Assembly (NCBI RefSeq): GCF_000428145.1
Contig: NZ_ATZJ01000012.1
Span: 21,702-85,701 of the forward strand
Source: Chitinilyticum litopenaei DSM 21440
Lineage (GTDB): Bacteria > Pseudomonadota > Gammaproteobacteria > Burkholderiales > Chitinibacteraceae
Length of the DNA stretch: 64,000 bases
Direction of reading: 5' to 3'
Part shown: positions 1-7,462 of the stretch, in pieces
How positions within the stretch are numbered: position 1 is the stretch's first letter
Layout of the letters: the number at the start of each line of letters is the position of its first letter
Notes under the pieces: model-generated
What the model saw: the letters and a program-made list of their open reading frames with translations, nothing else
Database searches by the model: none
What the model was told of the DNA's origin: nothing
Position numbers and translations under genes: made by a program

Positions 1-1
1 C

Positions 2-826
2 CGCGCGCAGAACCGCAGCATCGCCCAGCTGGTGATGGCCAATGAATGCGCGCACCGCAGCGAGGCCGAGGTGCGGCGCGGCCTGCTCGACATTGCCGCC
101 GTGATGGCCGATTGCATCCAGCGCGGCAGTGGGCATGACGAGGCGGAATTGCCTGGCGGCTACCGCGTGCGGCGGCGCGCGCCGGCGATCATGAAAAAAC
201 TCACGCAGCTGCAATATGCTGGCCGCGCCGACATCATGCTCTGGCCGATGGTCTATGCCATCGCCGTGTCGGAAGAAAACGCCGCCGGCGGGCGCGTCGT
301 CACCGCACCGACCAATGGCGCGGCCGGCATCATCCCGGCGGTGCTGCAGTATTACCGCAACTTCGCGCCCAATGCCTCGGATGAGGGCGTGGTCGATTTC
401 CTGCTGACTGCGGCGGCCATCGGCATGCTGTATAAAATGAACGCGTCGATTTCCGGCGCCGAGGTCGGCTGCCAGGGCGAGGTGGGCGTGGCCTGCTCGA
501 TGGCCGCCGGCGCGTATTGCGCGGTGCTGGGCGGCACGCTGGCGCAGATCGAGAATGCCGCCGAAATCGCCATGGAACATCATCTGGGCCTGACCTGCGA
601 TCCGGTCGGCGGGCTGGTGCAAGTGCCCTGCGTCGAGCGCAACGGCGTCGCCGCCGAAAAGGCGATCAAGGTCGCGCAGCTGGCCTTGCTGGAAAACGGC
701 GAGCATCTGGTCTCGCTCGACAAGGTGATCGAGACCATGCTGCGCACCGGCCAGGACATGCAGCACAGCTACAAGGAAACCGCGCTCGGCGGGCTGGCGC
801 TGACCGTGGGGGTGCCGGCCTGTTGA
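2..826 (+). CDS. sdaA: L-serine ammonia-lyase (C-terminal part, cut by window start)
   Basis: The enzyme converts L-serine to pyruvate and ammonia in the cytoplasm. The reading frame is open from base 2, so the N-terminal part lies outside the window. The visible 274 or so residues cover the alpha domain of iron-sulfur serine dehydratases: VVTAPTNGAAGIIPAVL, GAEVGCQGEVGVACSMAAGA, and the C-terminal CDPVGGLVQVPCVERN. The three cysteine-containing segments fit the [4Fe-4S] cluster ligands of the family. The stop is TGA at 824-826, and a 59-bp dispersed repeat follows 8 bp later. The paralogue identity (SdaA versus SdaB) cannot be decided from the fragment. Confidence 0.93.
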   Translation, partial: RAQNRSIAQLVMANECAHRSEAEVRRGLLDIAAVMADCIQRGSGHDEAELPGGYRVRRRAPAIMKKLTQLQYAGRADIMLWPMVYAIAVSEENAAGGRVVTAPTNGAAGIIPAVLQYYRNFAPNASDEGVVDFLLTAAAIGMLYKMNASISGAEVGCQGEVGVACSMAAGAYCAVLGGTLAQIENAAEIAMEHHLGLTCDPVGGLVQVPCVERNGVAAEKAIKVAQLALLENGEHLVSLDKVIETMLRTGQDMQHSYKETALGGLALTVGVPAC

Positions 827-833
827 TTGGGAT

Positions 834-892
834 GGGTATTGCCGTGTGACCATTTTCAGGAAATGGCTGTGGCTTGATGGGGTGGTGGGTAT
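834..892 (+). repeat. 59-bp GGGTAT element, copy 1
   Basis: GGGTAT at 834 and again at 887 (offset 53), enclosing an imperfect CCATTT/AAATGG stem-loop followed by GGCTGTGG. It lies between sdaA and the HDOD gene. It belongs to the dispersed family described in the findings. Confidence 0.75.
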
Positions 893-981
893 TGGGTGGC
901 GGGGGGCGGCATGGCCGCGCGACATGGCCGGGCTTGTCAGCTATAGTGAAAGCCAGCCCTGTCCATCCTGCCGAGACTGTC

Positions 982-1848
982 ATGCCCGCACCGCACACCG
1001 CCCCCAAAACGGCCGAGGCACTGCGCGAAGAACGTTTTCACCTGCTGGAAGACATCGCCCGCGAGCTGGCGGGCGATGTCGTTTTTCCGGTGTGTTTTGA
1101 CGCCACGATACGCATCAGCTCGGTCATGCGCAGCCAGACCGCCTCGCTGCAGCGCATCGCGCAGGAAGTGCAGAAAGACCCGCTGATCACCACCAAACTG
1201 CTCAAGCTCGCCAATACCACCGCCTTCAATCCCGGCGGGCGGCCGGTGCTCGATCTGGGCTCGGCGGTGCTGCGGCTGGGCATGCAGACCACCCGCTCGG
1301 TCGCCATGGCCTGTTCGCTGCAACAGCTCAGCAAGGGCGAAGGCGCGGCAGCCTTCGAAGACAAGGCGCAGGCGCTCTGGCGGCACAGCATGCGCACCGC
1401 GGCCTATGCGATGGTGCTGGCGCGGCGACTGACGCGTCACAACCCGGATGTCGCCATGCTGGCCGGGCTGGTGCACGACCTGGGCGCGTTTTTCCTGCTG
1501 GATCGTGCCGGGCATTATCCCGAACTCGTCGAGCGTCCCGCCTCCGTCGATTATCTGGTGGCGCAATGGCATGACAGCATCGGCGCCACGCTGATGAGCA
1601 CGCTGGGCATGCCCGAAGAGGTGATCGACGCCGTGCATGAAATCGACCTGCCACGACCGCCCGTCGAGCAGCTGCGCACGCTGAACGATCTGCTCTACGT
1701 CGCCAATCTGTTTGCCGGCGGGGTGGAGGAAATGCGGCGCATGGATGTGCCGATGCTGGAAGACCCGGCCGAATTGTCCGACCCGCAGTATCTGGACTGC
1801 CAGGACGAGGCCGAAGCCAACTGCGCCGAAATGCTCAATGTCTGGTAG
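982..1848 (+). CDS. HDOD domain protein
   Basis: 288 residues when started at ATG 982; an in-frame ATG at 874 exists but lies inside or next to the repeat, so the later start is preferred even though no strong ribosome site is visible. Residues about 35-235 match the HDOD fold, a metal-independent HD relative: LPxxxxRIxxxxQKDPLITTKLLKLAN-like opening, then HSMRTAAYAMVLAR and a VHDLGAFFLLDRAGHYPE segment. Such proteins occur in signalling (often with c-di-GMP or chemotaxis systems) but their biochemical role is mostly unknown. No partner domain is attached. The next gene is convergent, 11 bp away. Confidence 0.85.
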   Translation: MPAPHTAPKTAEALREERFHLLEDIARELAGDVVFPVCFDATIRISSVMRSQTASLQRIAQEVQKDPLITTKLLKLANTTAFNPGGRPVLDLGSAVLRLGMQTTRSVAMACSLQQLSKGEGAAAFEDKAQALWRHSMRTAAYAMVLARRLTRHNPDVAMLAGLVHDLGAFFLLDRAGHYPELVERPASVDYLVAQWHDSIGATLMSTLGMPEEVIDAVHEIDLPRPPVEQLRTLNDLLYVANLFAGGVEEMRRMDVPMLEDPAELSDPQYLDCQDEAEANCAEMLNVW

Positions 1849-1859
1849 TGCGACTCGCC

Positions 1860-2237
1860 CTATTGCCGCTTCAGGCCTTGCCAGCTGATCACATTGACCC
1901 CGTGTTCCAGCGCAAACAGCCTGGCGCGCTGGCCGGCCAGCGCCGTGCGCAAGGCACTGCGCGCGTCGGCCACGCGGATCGGGCGGTCGGGGCGGGCCGG
2001 CAAGGCGGCGGCAATCATTTCCGCATCGGCCAGGGTAAAGCGGGTGGCCAGTTGCACCTCGCACGGCGCCGCCGTGACTGGCTTGTGATCGCGCATCACG
2101 AACTGCAGCGGCGTATCGCCGGCAAGAATCAGAAATACGCTGCTGTTGTCCAGCGCCTCGGCGCGGGCCAGTTCGTGGCTTAATTCGGCAATGCTGGTTT
2201 GCAGGCTGCGGCGCAGCGCATCGTTATCCTGGCTCAT
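1860..2237 (-). CDS. hypothetical protein (125 aa)
   Basis: A small soluble protein with no family I recognise. The N-terminal half looks helical (LRRSLQTSIAELSHELARAEAL) and the centre contains a LILAGDTPLQFVMRDHKP stretch. There is no signal peptide, membrane segment or cysteine pattern. Its start overlaps the stop of the upstream acetyltransferase gene by 4 bp (ATGA type), so the two are translationally coupled and probably one transcript. Confidence 0.7.
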   Translation of the reverse strand: MSQDNDALRRSLQTSIAELSHELARAEALDNSSVFLILAGDTPLQFVMRDHKPVTAAPCEVQLATRFTLADAEMIAAALPARPDRPIRVADARSALRTALAGQRARLFALEHGVNVISWQGLKRQ

Positions 2238-2677
2238 GCTGTGTGGGGCTCGCGGCGGTAGTAAAGGTCCAGCTCATCACTGTGTTGCAGGGTAAAACCG
2301 TGGCGCTGGTAAAAGCGCTTGGCCGCACTGTCGCGCAGGGCGCCCAGCGTGATGGCGCATCCGGCCTGATCGGCCCGGGCGCACAGTTGGCGCAGTAGCA
2401 GCGAGCCCAGCCCTTGCCCCTGTGCATCGGGATGCAGGTACAGGTGGTCAAGCTGCCAGTCTGGGGCCGCGCAGCGCAGCTGGTAAAAGCCAAGCAGCGA
2501 ACCAGCCCGGAACAGCCGAACCGTGGCCTCTGGCGCAAAGCTGGCGGCAAAGCGCTGGCGCGAGCGCACCTCATCGTACCGTCCCAGACGCATCAGGCTG
2601 TCGCGCATGGCGGCCAGTCGCAGCTGGTGCAGTGCTTCAAAATCGGTGGCCAGGGCGGGAAGGTAGTCGATGGGCAT
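2234..2677 (-). CDS. GNAT family N-acetyltransferase
   Basis: 147 residues if started at the ATG giving MPIDYLPALATDFEALHQLR; the frame is open further up (ATG at 2758) but that part does not resemble the family. The acetyl-CoA binding motif A is visible as LYLHPDAQGQGLGSLLLRQL, preceded by a beta strand with WQLDHL, and the C-terminal FYQRHGFTLQ is typical of GNAT enzymes. The substrate is unknown. It is divergent from the phnA-like gene and overlaps the downstream hypothetical gene by 4 bp. Confidence 0.88.
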   Translation of the reverse strand: MPIDYLPALATDFEALHQLRLAAMRDSLMRLGRYDEVRSRQRFAASFAPEATVRLFRAGSLLGFYQLRCAAPDWQLDHLYLHPDAQGQGLGSLLLRQLCARADQAGCAITLGALRDSAAKRFYQRHGFTLQHSDELDLYYRREPHTA

Positions 2678-2802
2678 CGGCAAGCTCGCCAAAAGCGCGA
2701 GTATGCCAGTGTAACTGCCGCCAAAAGCCACATTCGTTACAGGGTTTTGCCCGATCACGCGCTACACTGCCGTTTTGCCCGTATTGGAAAGCCTTCAACG
2801 CC

Positions 2803-3147
2803 ATGTCAAACCTGCCTGCCTGCCCCCAGTGCACACTGGAAAACACCTATCCCGATGGCGATAAGCTCGTCTGTGCCGATTGCGGCTTTGAATGGTCGAC
2901 CGAGGCCGATGCCGGTGGCGATGACGACACGGTGGCGCTGGTGCGCGATGCCAACGGCAATGTGCTCAATGACGGCGACGCGGTGGTGCTGATCAAGGAC
3001 CTGAAGGTCAAGGGGTCGTCGATCACGCTCAAGCAGGGCAGCAAGGTCAAGAGCATCCGGCTGGTGAGCGGTGGCGACCACGAAGTCGACTGCAAGCTCG
3101 ACGCCGGGCAGTTCATGCTCAAGGCCTGCTTTTTGAAAAAGGTTTGA
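2803..3147 (+). CDS. yjdM: PhnA/YjdM family zinc-ribbon protein
   Basis: 114 residues. The N-terminal zinc ribbon has CPQC at residues 6-9 and CADC about 18 residues later, followed by the PhnA C-terminal domain (DSNGNxLxDGDxVxLIKDLKVKGSS-like) seen as GNVLNDGDAVVLIKDLKVKG and IRLVSGGDHEVDCKLD. Despite the old name 'alkylphosphonate utilisation', the function of this family is not established. The start ATG follows a divergent promoter region shared with the acetyltransferase gene. A small gene follows after 7 bp. Confidence 0.92.
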   Translation: MSNLPACPQCTLENTYPDGDKLVCADCGFEWSTEADAGGDDDTVALVRDANGNVLNDGDAVVLIKDLKVKGSSITLKQGSKVKSIRLVSGGDHEVDCKLDAGQFMLKACFLKKV

Positions 3148-3154
3148 GTGCCGC

Positions 3155-3508
3155 ATGACGCCGGAGCAGCGCTGCGCCAGATTGGCCAGGGTGCTGGGGG
3201 CTGCGAGGGCAATTGTTGCCCAGCAGGCTGGCCTGGCCGTTGGCGTTCGCCGGCTGCAGGGCCGTGTTTCCTTGCTTGATCAACCGTGGCAACACCAGTT
3301 TGCCGTGCGTTTTCCGGTCTTTGCGGCGTTTGTCGGGGCAATCCCTCCTGCCTTGCCCTTGGGCACTGCCAGATTGCACTGGCAAGCAGAATCCCTGCTG
3401 GCCTGCGAGCCACAGCTCATTGCCATCGAGGTGCAATTCAGGGAGCGGATTCTTGATGCCGCCTTGCAGTTGATCAGGGAGCTGGAGACCGGGCAATCCG
3501 CTTTCTGA
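3155..3508 (+). CDS. hypothetical protein (117 aa) behind yjdM
   Basis: Begins 7 bp after yjdM and ends just before a strong terminator, which supports a real co-transcribed gene. No family is recognised. The sequence is rich in Ala, Leu and Gln with a single pair of aromatic strands (QPWQHQFAVRFPVFAAF). No motif, signal peptide or membrane segment is convincing. Confidence 0.5.
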   Translation: MTPEQRCARLARVLGAARAIVAQQAGLAVGVRRLQGRVSLLDQPWQHQFAVRFPVFAAFVGAIPPALPLGTARLHWQAESLLACEPQLIAIEVQFRERILDAALQLIRELETGQSAF

Positions 3509-3514
3509 GCGCCC

Positions 3515-3548
3515 ATGCCAAAACCCGGCCGTGGCCGGGTTTTGGCAT
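3515..3548. terminator. bidirectional terminator
   Basis: A 16-bp perfect inverted repeat (ATGCCAAAACCCGGCC and its complement) with A and T runs inside the arms, between the yjdM pair and the convergent hsp20 gene. Confidence 0.85.
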
Positions 3549-3584
3549 TCCTGCCAGGCAGAAATCGCTGCAGGGCGGGTAGAG

Positions 3585-4022
3585 TCAGTGGATTTCAATC
3601 TGCCGGCGCTTTGCCGTTGCCGGTTTTTTCGGCAGCAGCAGTTCCAGCACGCCATCCTGGTAGCTCGCGCTGGTGGCGGCCTCGTCGACTTCCTGGCCCA
3701 GCCGGAAGCTGCGCGACACCTGGCCGATGTAGCGCTCGCAGCGCAGCAGGCGGTCGCCGTCACGGCTTTCCGTTTCCTGCTTCACCTCGGCGTTGATGGT
3801 GACCACATCGCCATCCACGTGCACCCGGATGTCTTCCTTCTTCACGCCGGCCAGTTCCGCGTGCACCGTGTAGGCCTTGTCGTCTTCCTTCACGTCGACC
3901 CTGATCTGGCTGGGGGCGGCGGCAAAGTCGAGCGGGCGTACGAAGAAGCCGCGGAACAGGTCGTCCAGCGTGCCGAGCGGTTCCTGCAGATTGTCCAGTT
4001 TGCGTCTGATCAGGCTGTTCAT
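3585..4022 (-). CDS. Hsp20 family small heat-shock protein
   Basis: 145 residues, a cytoplasmic ATP-independent holdase. The alpha-crystallin domain spans about residues 38-135: IRVDVKEDDKAYTVHAELAG, VKKEDIRVHVDGDVVTINAE, and the closing DGVLELLLPKK. A short C-terminal tail (RQIEIH) carries the I-x-I/V-type motif as IEI. The Shine-Dalgarno AGGAGG sits exactly in the loop of a 6-bp perfect inverted repeat just before the start codon (see the regulatory entry), which may temper translation. Confidence 0.93.
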   Translation of the reverse strand: MNSLIRRKLDNLQEPLGTLDDLFRGFFVRPLDFAAAPSQIRVDVKEDDKAYTVHAELAGVKKEDIRVHVDGDVVTINAEVKQETESRDGDRLLRCERYIGQVSRSFRLGQEVDEAATSASYQDGVLELLLPKKPATAKRRQIEIH

Positions 4023-4023
4023 G

Positions 4024-4041
4024 ATGACACCTCCTTGTCAT
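4024..4041 (-). promoter_or_regulatory. Shine-Dalgarno hairpin of hsp20
   Basis: Read on the minus strand the leader is ATGACA-AGGAGG-TGTCAT directly before CATG: a perfect 6-bp stem whose six-base loop is the ribosome-binding site. Candidate translational control element; this is inference from sequence only. Confidence 0.45.
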
Positions 4042-4213
4042 GGTTGCGTGGGCGTCCTGGCCTGTCAGCGCAGGCTTGCGCGGCAGGGCCGGATGACCCA
4101 CATGAGCAAACACCCTTGTGCACTTCAGAAATAGGGCGTGCGCCAGCCGTTTTAAAGGGAGGGTGCGACGATTTTCCGCCGGGCGGCAGGCGCTTTTCCT
4201 GATGATTATTGGC

Positions 4214-4272
4214 GGGTATATCTCTGTAGCCTTTTACGTGTAATGGCTGTGGATTTATACATGATGATGTAT
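4214..4272 (+). repeat. 59-bp GGGTAT element, copy 2
   Basis: GGGTAT at 4214, CTGTAGCCTTTTAC..TAATGGCTGTGG stem region, then ATACAT-GATG-ATGTAT ending 4272 with GTAT at offset 53. Lies in the 319-bp gap between hsp20 and the nucleoid protein gene, 70 bp before the latter. Confidence 0.8.
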
Positions 4273-4341
4273 GAAGTTCGGGGATTGCGGCTGGCTGGTG
4301 GCGGGACGATAATCGCGCCTCTTTGCCGAGGTAATCTGATC

Positions 4342-5367
4342 ATGATGAACGAAGAGTCAAGCCCTGCCCCCTGCGTCGCCCAGCTGGTGGTGCACCGGGT
4401 CGGCAATCCCGTGCGTGGCGAGCCGCTGCAGCTGTCCGGGCGGGCGGCCGTGGTGGACGCCGAGGTGTCGCAGCTGATTCTGGACGGCTACCTCAAGGGC
4501 ATCGTTTCCGACAAGAAAAAGCACCAGTTCATCCACCCCACCGATCTGAACCTCAACGAGCTGTATCACTACAAGCAGCAGTTTTTTCGCGGCGAGCTGG
4601 AGTTTGTTGCCCTGTCGCAGGCGATTGCGCAGCACCTGCATGCGCGCTCGCAACACCCGAACATCAGTGCCGGCGACCTGCTGGTGATCCTGTTCGAGGG
4701 CCTGCAGGAAGGCGAGGGCACGCAGCGCGCCATCGGCGTGTTCAAGTCGGAAATCCGCGACGATTTTCTGACGGTGGTCGAGTCCGGCGAGGTGATCGAC
4801 CTGCGCCACGCCACCGGCATCAACCCGCGCCTGATCGACAAGGGCGCGCTGCTGCTGGAAAGCGGTCCGCTGGTCTACGCGGTCGACCGCCTGGCGCAAA
4901 ACGCCAAGTTCTGGCTCGACGATTTCCTGCAGGTGCTGCGCCTGCCCGACCCGGCCAGCACCACCAAGCTGGTCGCCGATGTGCTCGAACAGGTATCCGA
5001 GCAGATCGCCGATGCGAAACAGCAAAGCCAGTTCAAGGAGGAGGTGCTCACGCGCTGCCGCGCCGACGAGGACTTTCTGCCCTGGGAGGTGACCGAGGTC
5101 GCCGAGAAATTCGTGCCGCGCGAGCAGGTGAACCAGGTGCTCGACGAGGCGGCGGCGTCGCACGGCTTTGCGCTCGAATCACTCGAAAAGACCACCCGCG
5201 TGCCGGCGAAAAACGTCGCCAAACGGCTGGAGCGCAGCTGGAGCAAGATCGGCATCGGCCACGGCGTGAGCATTCTGCAACCGTCGGATCTCAACCTCGA
5301 AGACGTGAATATCGAGAACGGCGCCGAGGAAATCGTGATGACGCTGTATTTCAGCAAGAAAACCTGA
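4342..5367 (+). CDS. nucleoid-associated protein (YejK/NdpA family)
   Basis: 341 residues from ATG 4342 (a second ATG follows at once). Matches the NdpA/YejK family: FHPTDLNLNELYxY-like segment seen as FIHPTDLNLNELYHYKQQFF, then GLQEGEGTQRAIGVFKSE and the conserved IDKGALLLESGPLVYAVDR. Family members bind DNA in the nucleoid; the precise role is unclear. The gene is divergent from hsp20 and its stop is followed by another 59-bp repeat 1 bp downstream. Confidence 0.88.
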   Translation: MMNEESSPAPCVAQLVVHRVGNPVRGEPLQLSGRAAVVDAEVSQLILDGYLKGIVSDKKKHQFIHPTDLNLNELYHYKQQFFRGELEFVALSQAIAQHLHARSQHPNISAGDLLVILFEGLQEGEGTQRAIGVFKSEIRDDFLTVVESGEVIDLRHATGINPRLIDKGALLLESGPLVYAVDRLAQNAKFWLDDFLQVLRLPDPASTTKLVADVLEQVSEQIADAKQQSQFKEEVLTRCRADEDFLPWEVTEVAEKFVPREQVNQVLDEAAASHGFALESLEKTTRVPAKNVAKRLERSWSKIGIGHGVSILQPSDLNLEDVNIENGAEEIVMTLYFSKKT

Positions 5368-5368
5368 T

Positions 5369-5427
5369 GGGTATGGCGCTGCAGCCTTTACTGTGAAAGG
5401 GCTGTGGAGTGGATGGTGGTTGGGTAT
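5369..5427 (+). repeat. 59-bp GGGTAT element, copy 3
   Basis: GGGTAT at 5369 and 5422 (offset 53), with GCTGCAGCCTTTAC-TGTG-AAAGGGCTG forming a near-perfect stem-loop. Sits between the convergent ndpA-like gene and comF. Confidence 0.85.
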
Positions 5428-5432
5428 GTGTT

Positions 5433-6143
5433 TCAGTGCCGCAGCGTGCGCGCCAGCACCCAGCCGATGACAAGGCCCGCGCCGGCGCGTTTCAGCGCGC
5501 GCGCGGCGGCATCCAGCGTCGCGCCGCTGGTCAGCACATCGTCGACGACAATCACCGTTTCCCCCGCCAGCTGGCCGTTGACGCGGAAGGCCTGGCGCAG
5601 ATTGCGCGCCCGCGCCTTGCGGCTGAGCCGCGACTGGTGGCCGGTATCGCGCACGCGCGCCAGCAGGTCGTGGCGCAGCGGCAGGCCGGTCTGTTGCGCC
5701 AGCGCGCGGGCCAGCTCCGCGGCCTGGTTGAAGCCGCGCTCGCGCAGCCGGCCGGGATAGAGCGGCATGGGCAGCAGCAAGGCCGGGCCGGCCAGTGCGG
5801 GGCGGTGGCCGGCCAGCACGTGGCCGAGCAGCGCCCACAGCGGCCAGCGTCCGCCATACTTGCCGGCCAGGATCAGCGGGCTCAAGGGCGGCTGATAGGC
5901 AAACAGCGCATGGCAGGCATCAAAGCGCGGCGGTCTGGCGAGGCAGCCGCCACACAGGCCGCCCGCCGGCGTGGGCAGCGCGCAACGCGGGCAGCAGCGG
6001 CGATCCAGCCAGGGCAGGGCGGCGAGACAGGCGGGGCATAGGGCCTCCTTGCTGCTGCCGGCGCACAGCAGGCAGCGGCAGGGCAAGAGCCGGTCGGCAG
6101 CGGGCAGGCGCGCAAACAGCTTGTTCAAAAAACCGGGTGGCAA
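5433..6143 (-). CDS. comF: ComF family phosphoribosyltransferase-like protein
   Basis: 236 residues with an inferred TTG start at 6143, chosen because AAGGAG lies 9 bases upstream (6153-6158) and the resulting protein begins just before the double zinc finger, as in the family. The finger shows CRCLLC...CPAC...CCPRC...CGGC; the PRTase core has LLPMPLYPGRLRERGFNQA and the PRPP loop VIVVDDVLTSGATL. ComF proteins are needed for natural transformation in several bacteria. The gene is divergent from bioB with overlapping promoter space. An ATG at 6182 is the alternative start. Confidence 0.9.
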   Translation of the reverse strand: MPPGFLNKLFARLPAADRLLPCRCLLCAGSSKEALCPACLAALPWLDRRCCPRCALPTPAGGLCGGCLARPPRFDACHALFAYQPPLSPLILAGKYGGRWPLWALLGHVLAGHRPALAGPALLLPMPLYPGRLRERGFNQAAELARALAQQTGLPLRHDLLARVRDTGHQSRLSRKARARNLRQAFRVNGQLAGETVIVVDDVLTSGATLDAAARALKRAGAGLVIGWVLARTLRH

Positions 6144-6146
6144 ATT

Positions 6147-6176
6147 TGACAACTCCTTGCGGCCTTGCCGACAATG
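6147..6176 (+). promoter_or_regulatory. putative bioB promoter
   Basis: TTGACA (-35) followed after about 18 bp by GACAAT (-10), about 40 bp before the bioB ATG. It overlaps the comF start on the other strand, so the two genes compete for this region. Confidence 0.45.
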
Positions 6177-6216
6177 CGGCATCTCTTTTGTAGCGCGCCT
6201 TGCCGGAATAGTCACC

Positions 6217-7239
6217 ATGAGCCAAGCCATGCCCCAAGCCACCGCCTGCCCAAGCAGCGCCACGGTGCAGACCATCGAACTCAAGCGCCCGACGCCGCAT
6301 CCGCAGGCGCAGAACTGGTCGCTGGAGCAGATTGCCGCGCTGTTCGACTTGCCGTTCAACGATCTGCTCTTCAAGGCGCAAACGGTGCACCGCGAGCATT
6401 TCGACGCCAACCGCGTCCAGCTCTCGACGCTGCTGTCGGTGAAGACCGGCGGCTGTTCGGAAGATTGCGGCTACTGCTCGCAATCGGCGCGCCATGATAC
6501 CGGGCTGGAGCGCGAGAAACTGATGACGGCCGAAGACGTGATCGATGCGGCCAGGATCGCCAGGGAAAACGGCTCGTCGCGCTTTTGCATGGGCGCGGCC
6601 TGGCGTGGTCCGAAAAACAAGGATCTTGACGAAGTGAAGCGCATGATCGCCGGCGTGAAGGCGCTGGGGCTGGAGACCTGTGCGACCTTCGGCATGCTCA
6701 AGGACGGCCAGGCCGAGCAGTTGCGCGAGGCGGGGCTGGATTATTACAACCACAACCTCGACACCAGCCCGGAAAAATACGGCGACATCGTTACCACGCA
6801 CAGCTACGAGGATCGCCTCGATACGCTGGGCAAGGTGCGCAAGGCCGGCCTGAATGTGTGTTCGGGCGGCATCGTCGGCCTTGGCGAAACGCGCAGCGAC
6901 CGCGTTGGCCTGATCGCACAGCTGGCCAACCTCGACCCGCAACCCGATTCGGTGCCGATCAACAATCTGGTGAAGATCGACGGCACGCCGCTCGACGGCA
7001 ATGCGGCGGTGGACTGGACCGAATTCGTGCGCACGATTGCCGTGGCGCGCATCACCATGCCGAAATCCTTCGTCCGCCTGTCGGCCGGCCGCCAGCAAAT
7101 GAACGAGAGCATGCAGTCGCTGTGTTTCCTCGCTGGTGCCAATTCGATTTTCTACGGCGACAAGCTTCTGACGACCGGCAACCCTGATGTCACGCGTGAT
7201 CGCGAGCTGTTTGCCAAACTGGATATTCAACCCCTGTAA
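6217..7239 (+). CDS. bioB: biotin synthase BioB
   Basis: 340 residues. Radical-SAM enzyme that inserts sulfur into dethiobiotin. The [4Fe-4S]-SAM motif is CSEDCGYC (about residue 80), followed by SQSARH; further signatures are MGAAWRGP, YNHNLDTSPE, SGGIVGLGET and the FFYGDKLLTT-like SIFYGDKLLTTGNP near the C-terminus, with R-x-x-M-P-K-S...RLSAGR providing the second-cluster ligand region. Start ATG 6217 is used; ATG 6229 is also possible. No other bio genes are adjacent. Confidence 0.97.
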   Translation: MSQAMPQATACPSSATVQTIELKRPTPHPQAQNWSLEQIAALFDLPFNDLLFKAQTVHREHFDANRVQLSTLLSVKTGGCSEDCGYCSQSARHDTGLEREKLMTAEDVIDAARIARENGSSRFCMGAAWRGPKNKDLDEVKRMIAGVKALGLETCATFGMLKDGQAEQLREAGLDYYNHNLDTSPEKYGDIVTTHSYEDRLDTLGKVRKAGLNVCSGGIVGLGETRSDRVGLIAQLANLDPQPDSVPINNLVKIDGTPLDGNAAVDWTEFVRTIAVARITMPKSFVRLSAGRQQMNESMQSLCFLAGANSIFYGDKLLTTGNPDVTRDRELFAKLDIQPL

Positions 7240-7462
7240 GCACGCTTCTCGCACGCAGCCGCAGGCCCTTGGTCGATGCCATCGTACTGTCTATGCTGAT
7301 ACTTACAACAGCGGCACTGCCGTTGCTGACAGGGCACAGTAAGTAAGGTTTTGGTGGTCACGGCGACGATAAGGAAATACTTTATCGACATGGCAACCCG
7401 CTGCCGGCAAGGTGACAGGCAGTAAAACCGGCCGCTGTGGGGCTGCGAGGGAGAATAAGCGT

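Noticed and set aside
937..2064. Long open frame on the minus strand across the HDOD gene
   Set aside because: It is the antisense shadow of high-GC coding sequence, rich in His, Arg and Gln with no family resemblance.
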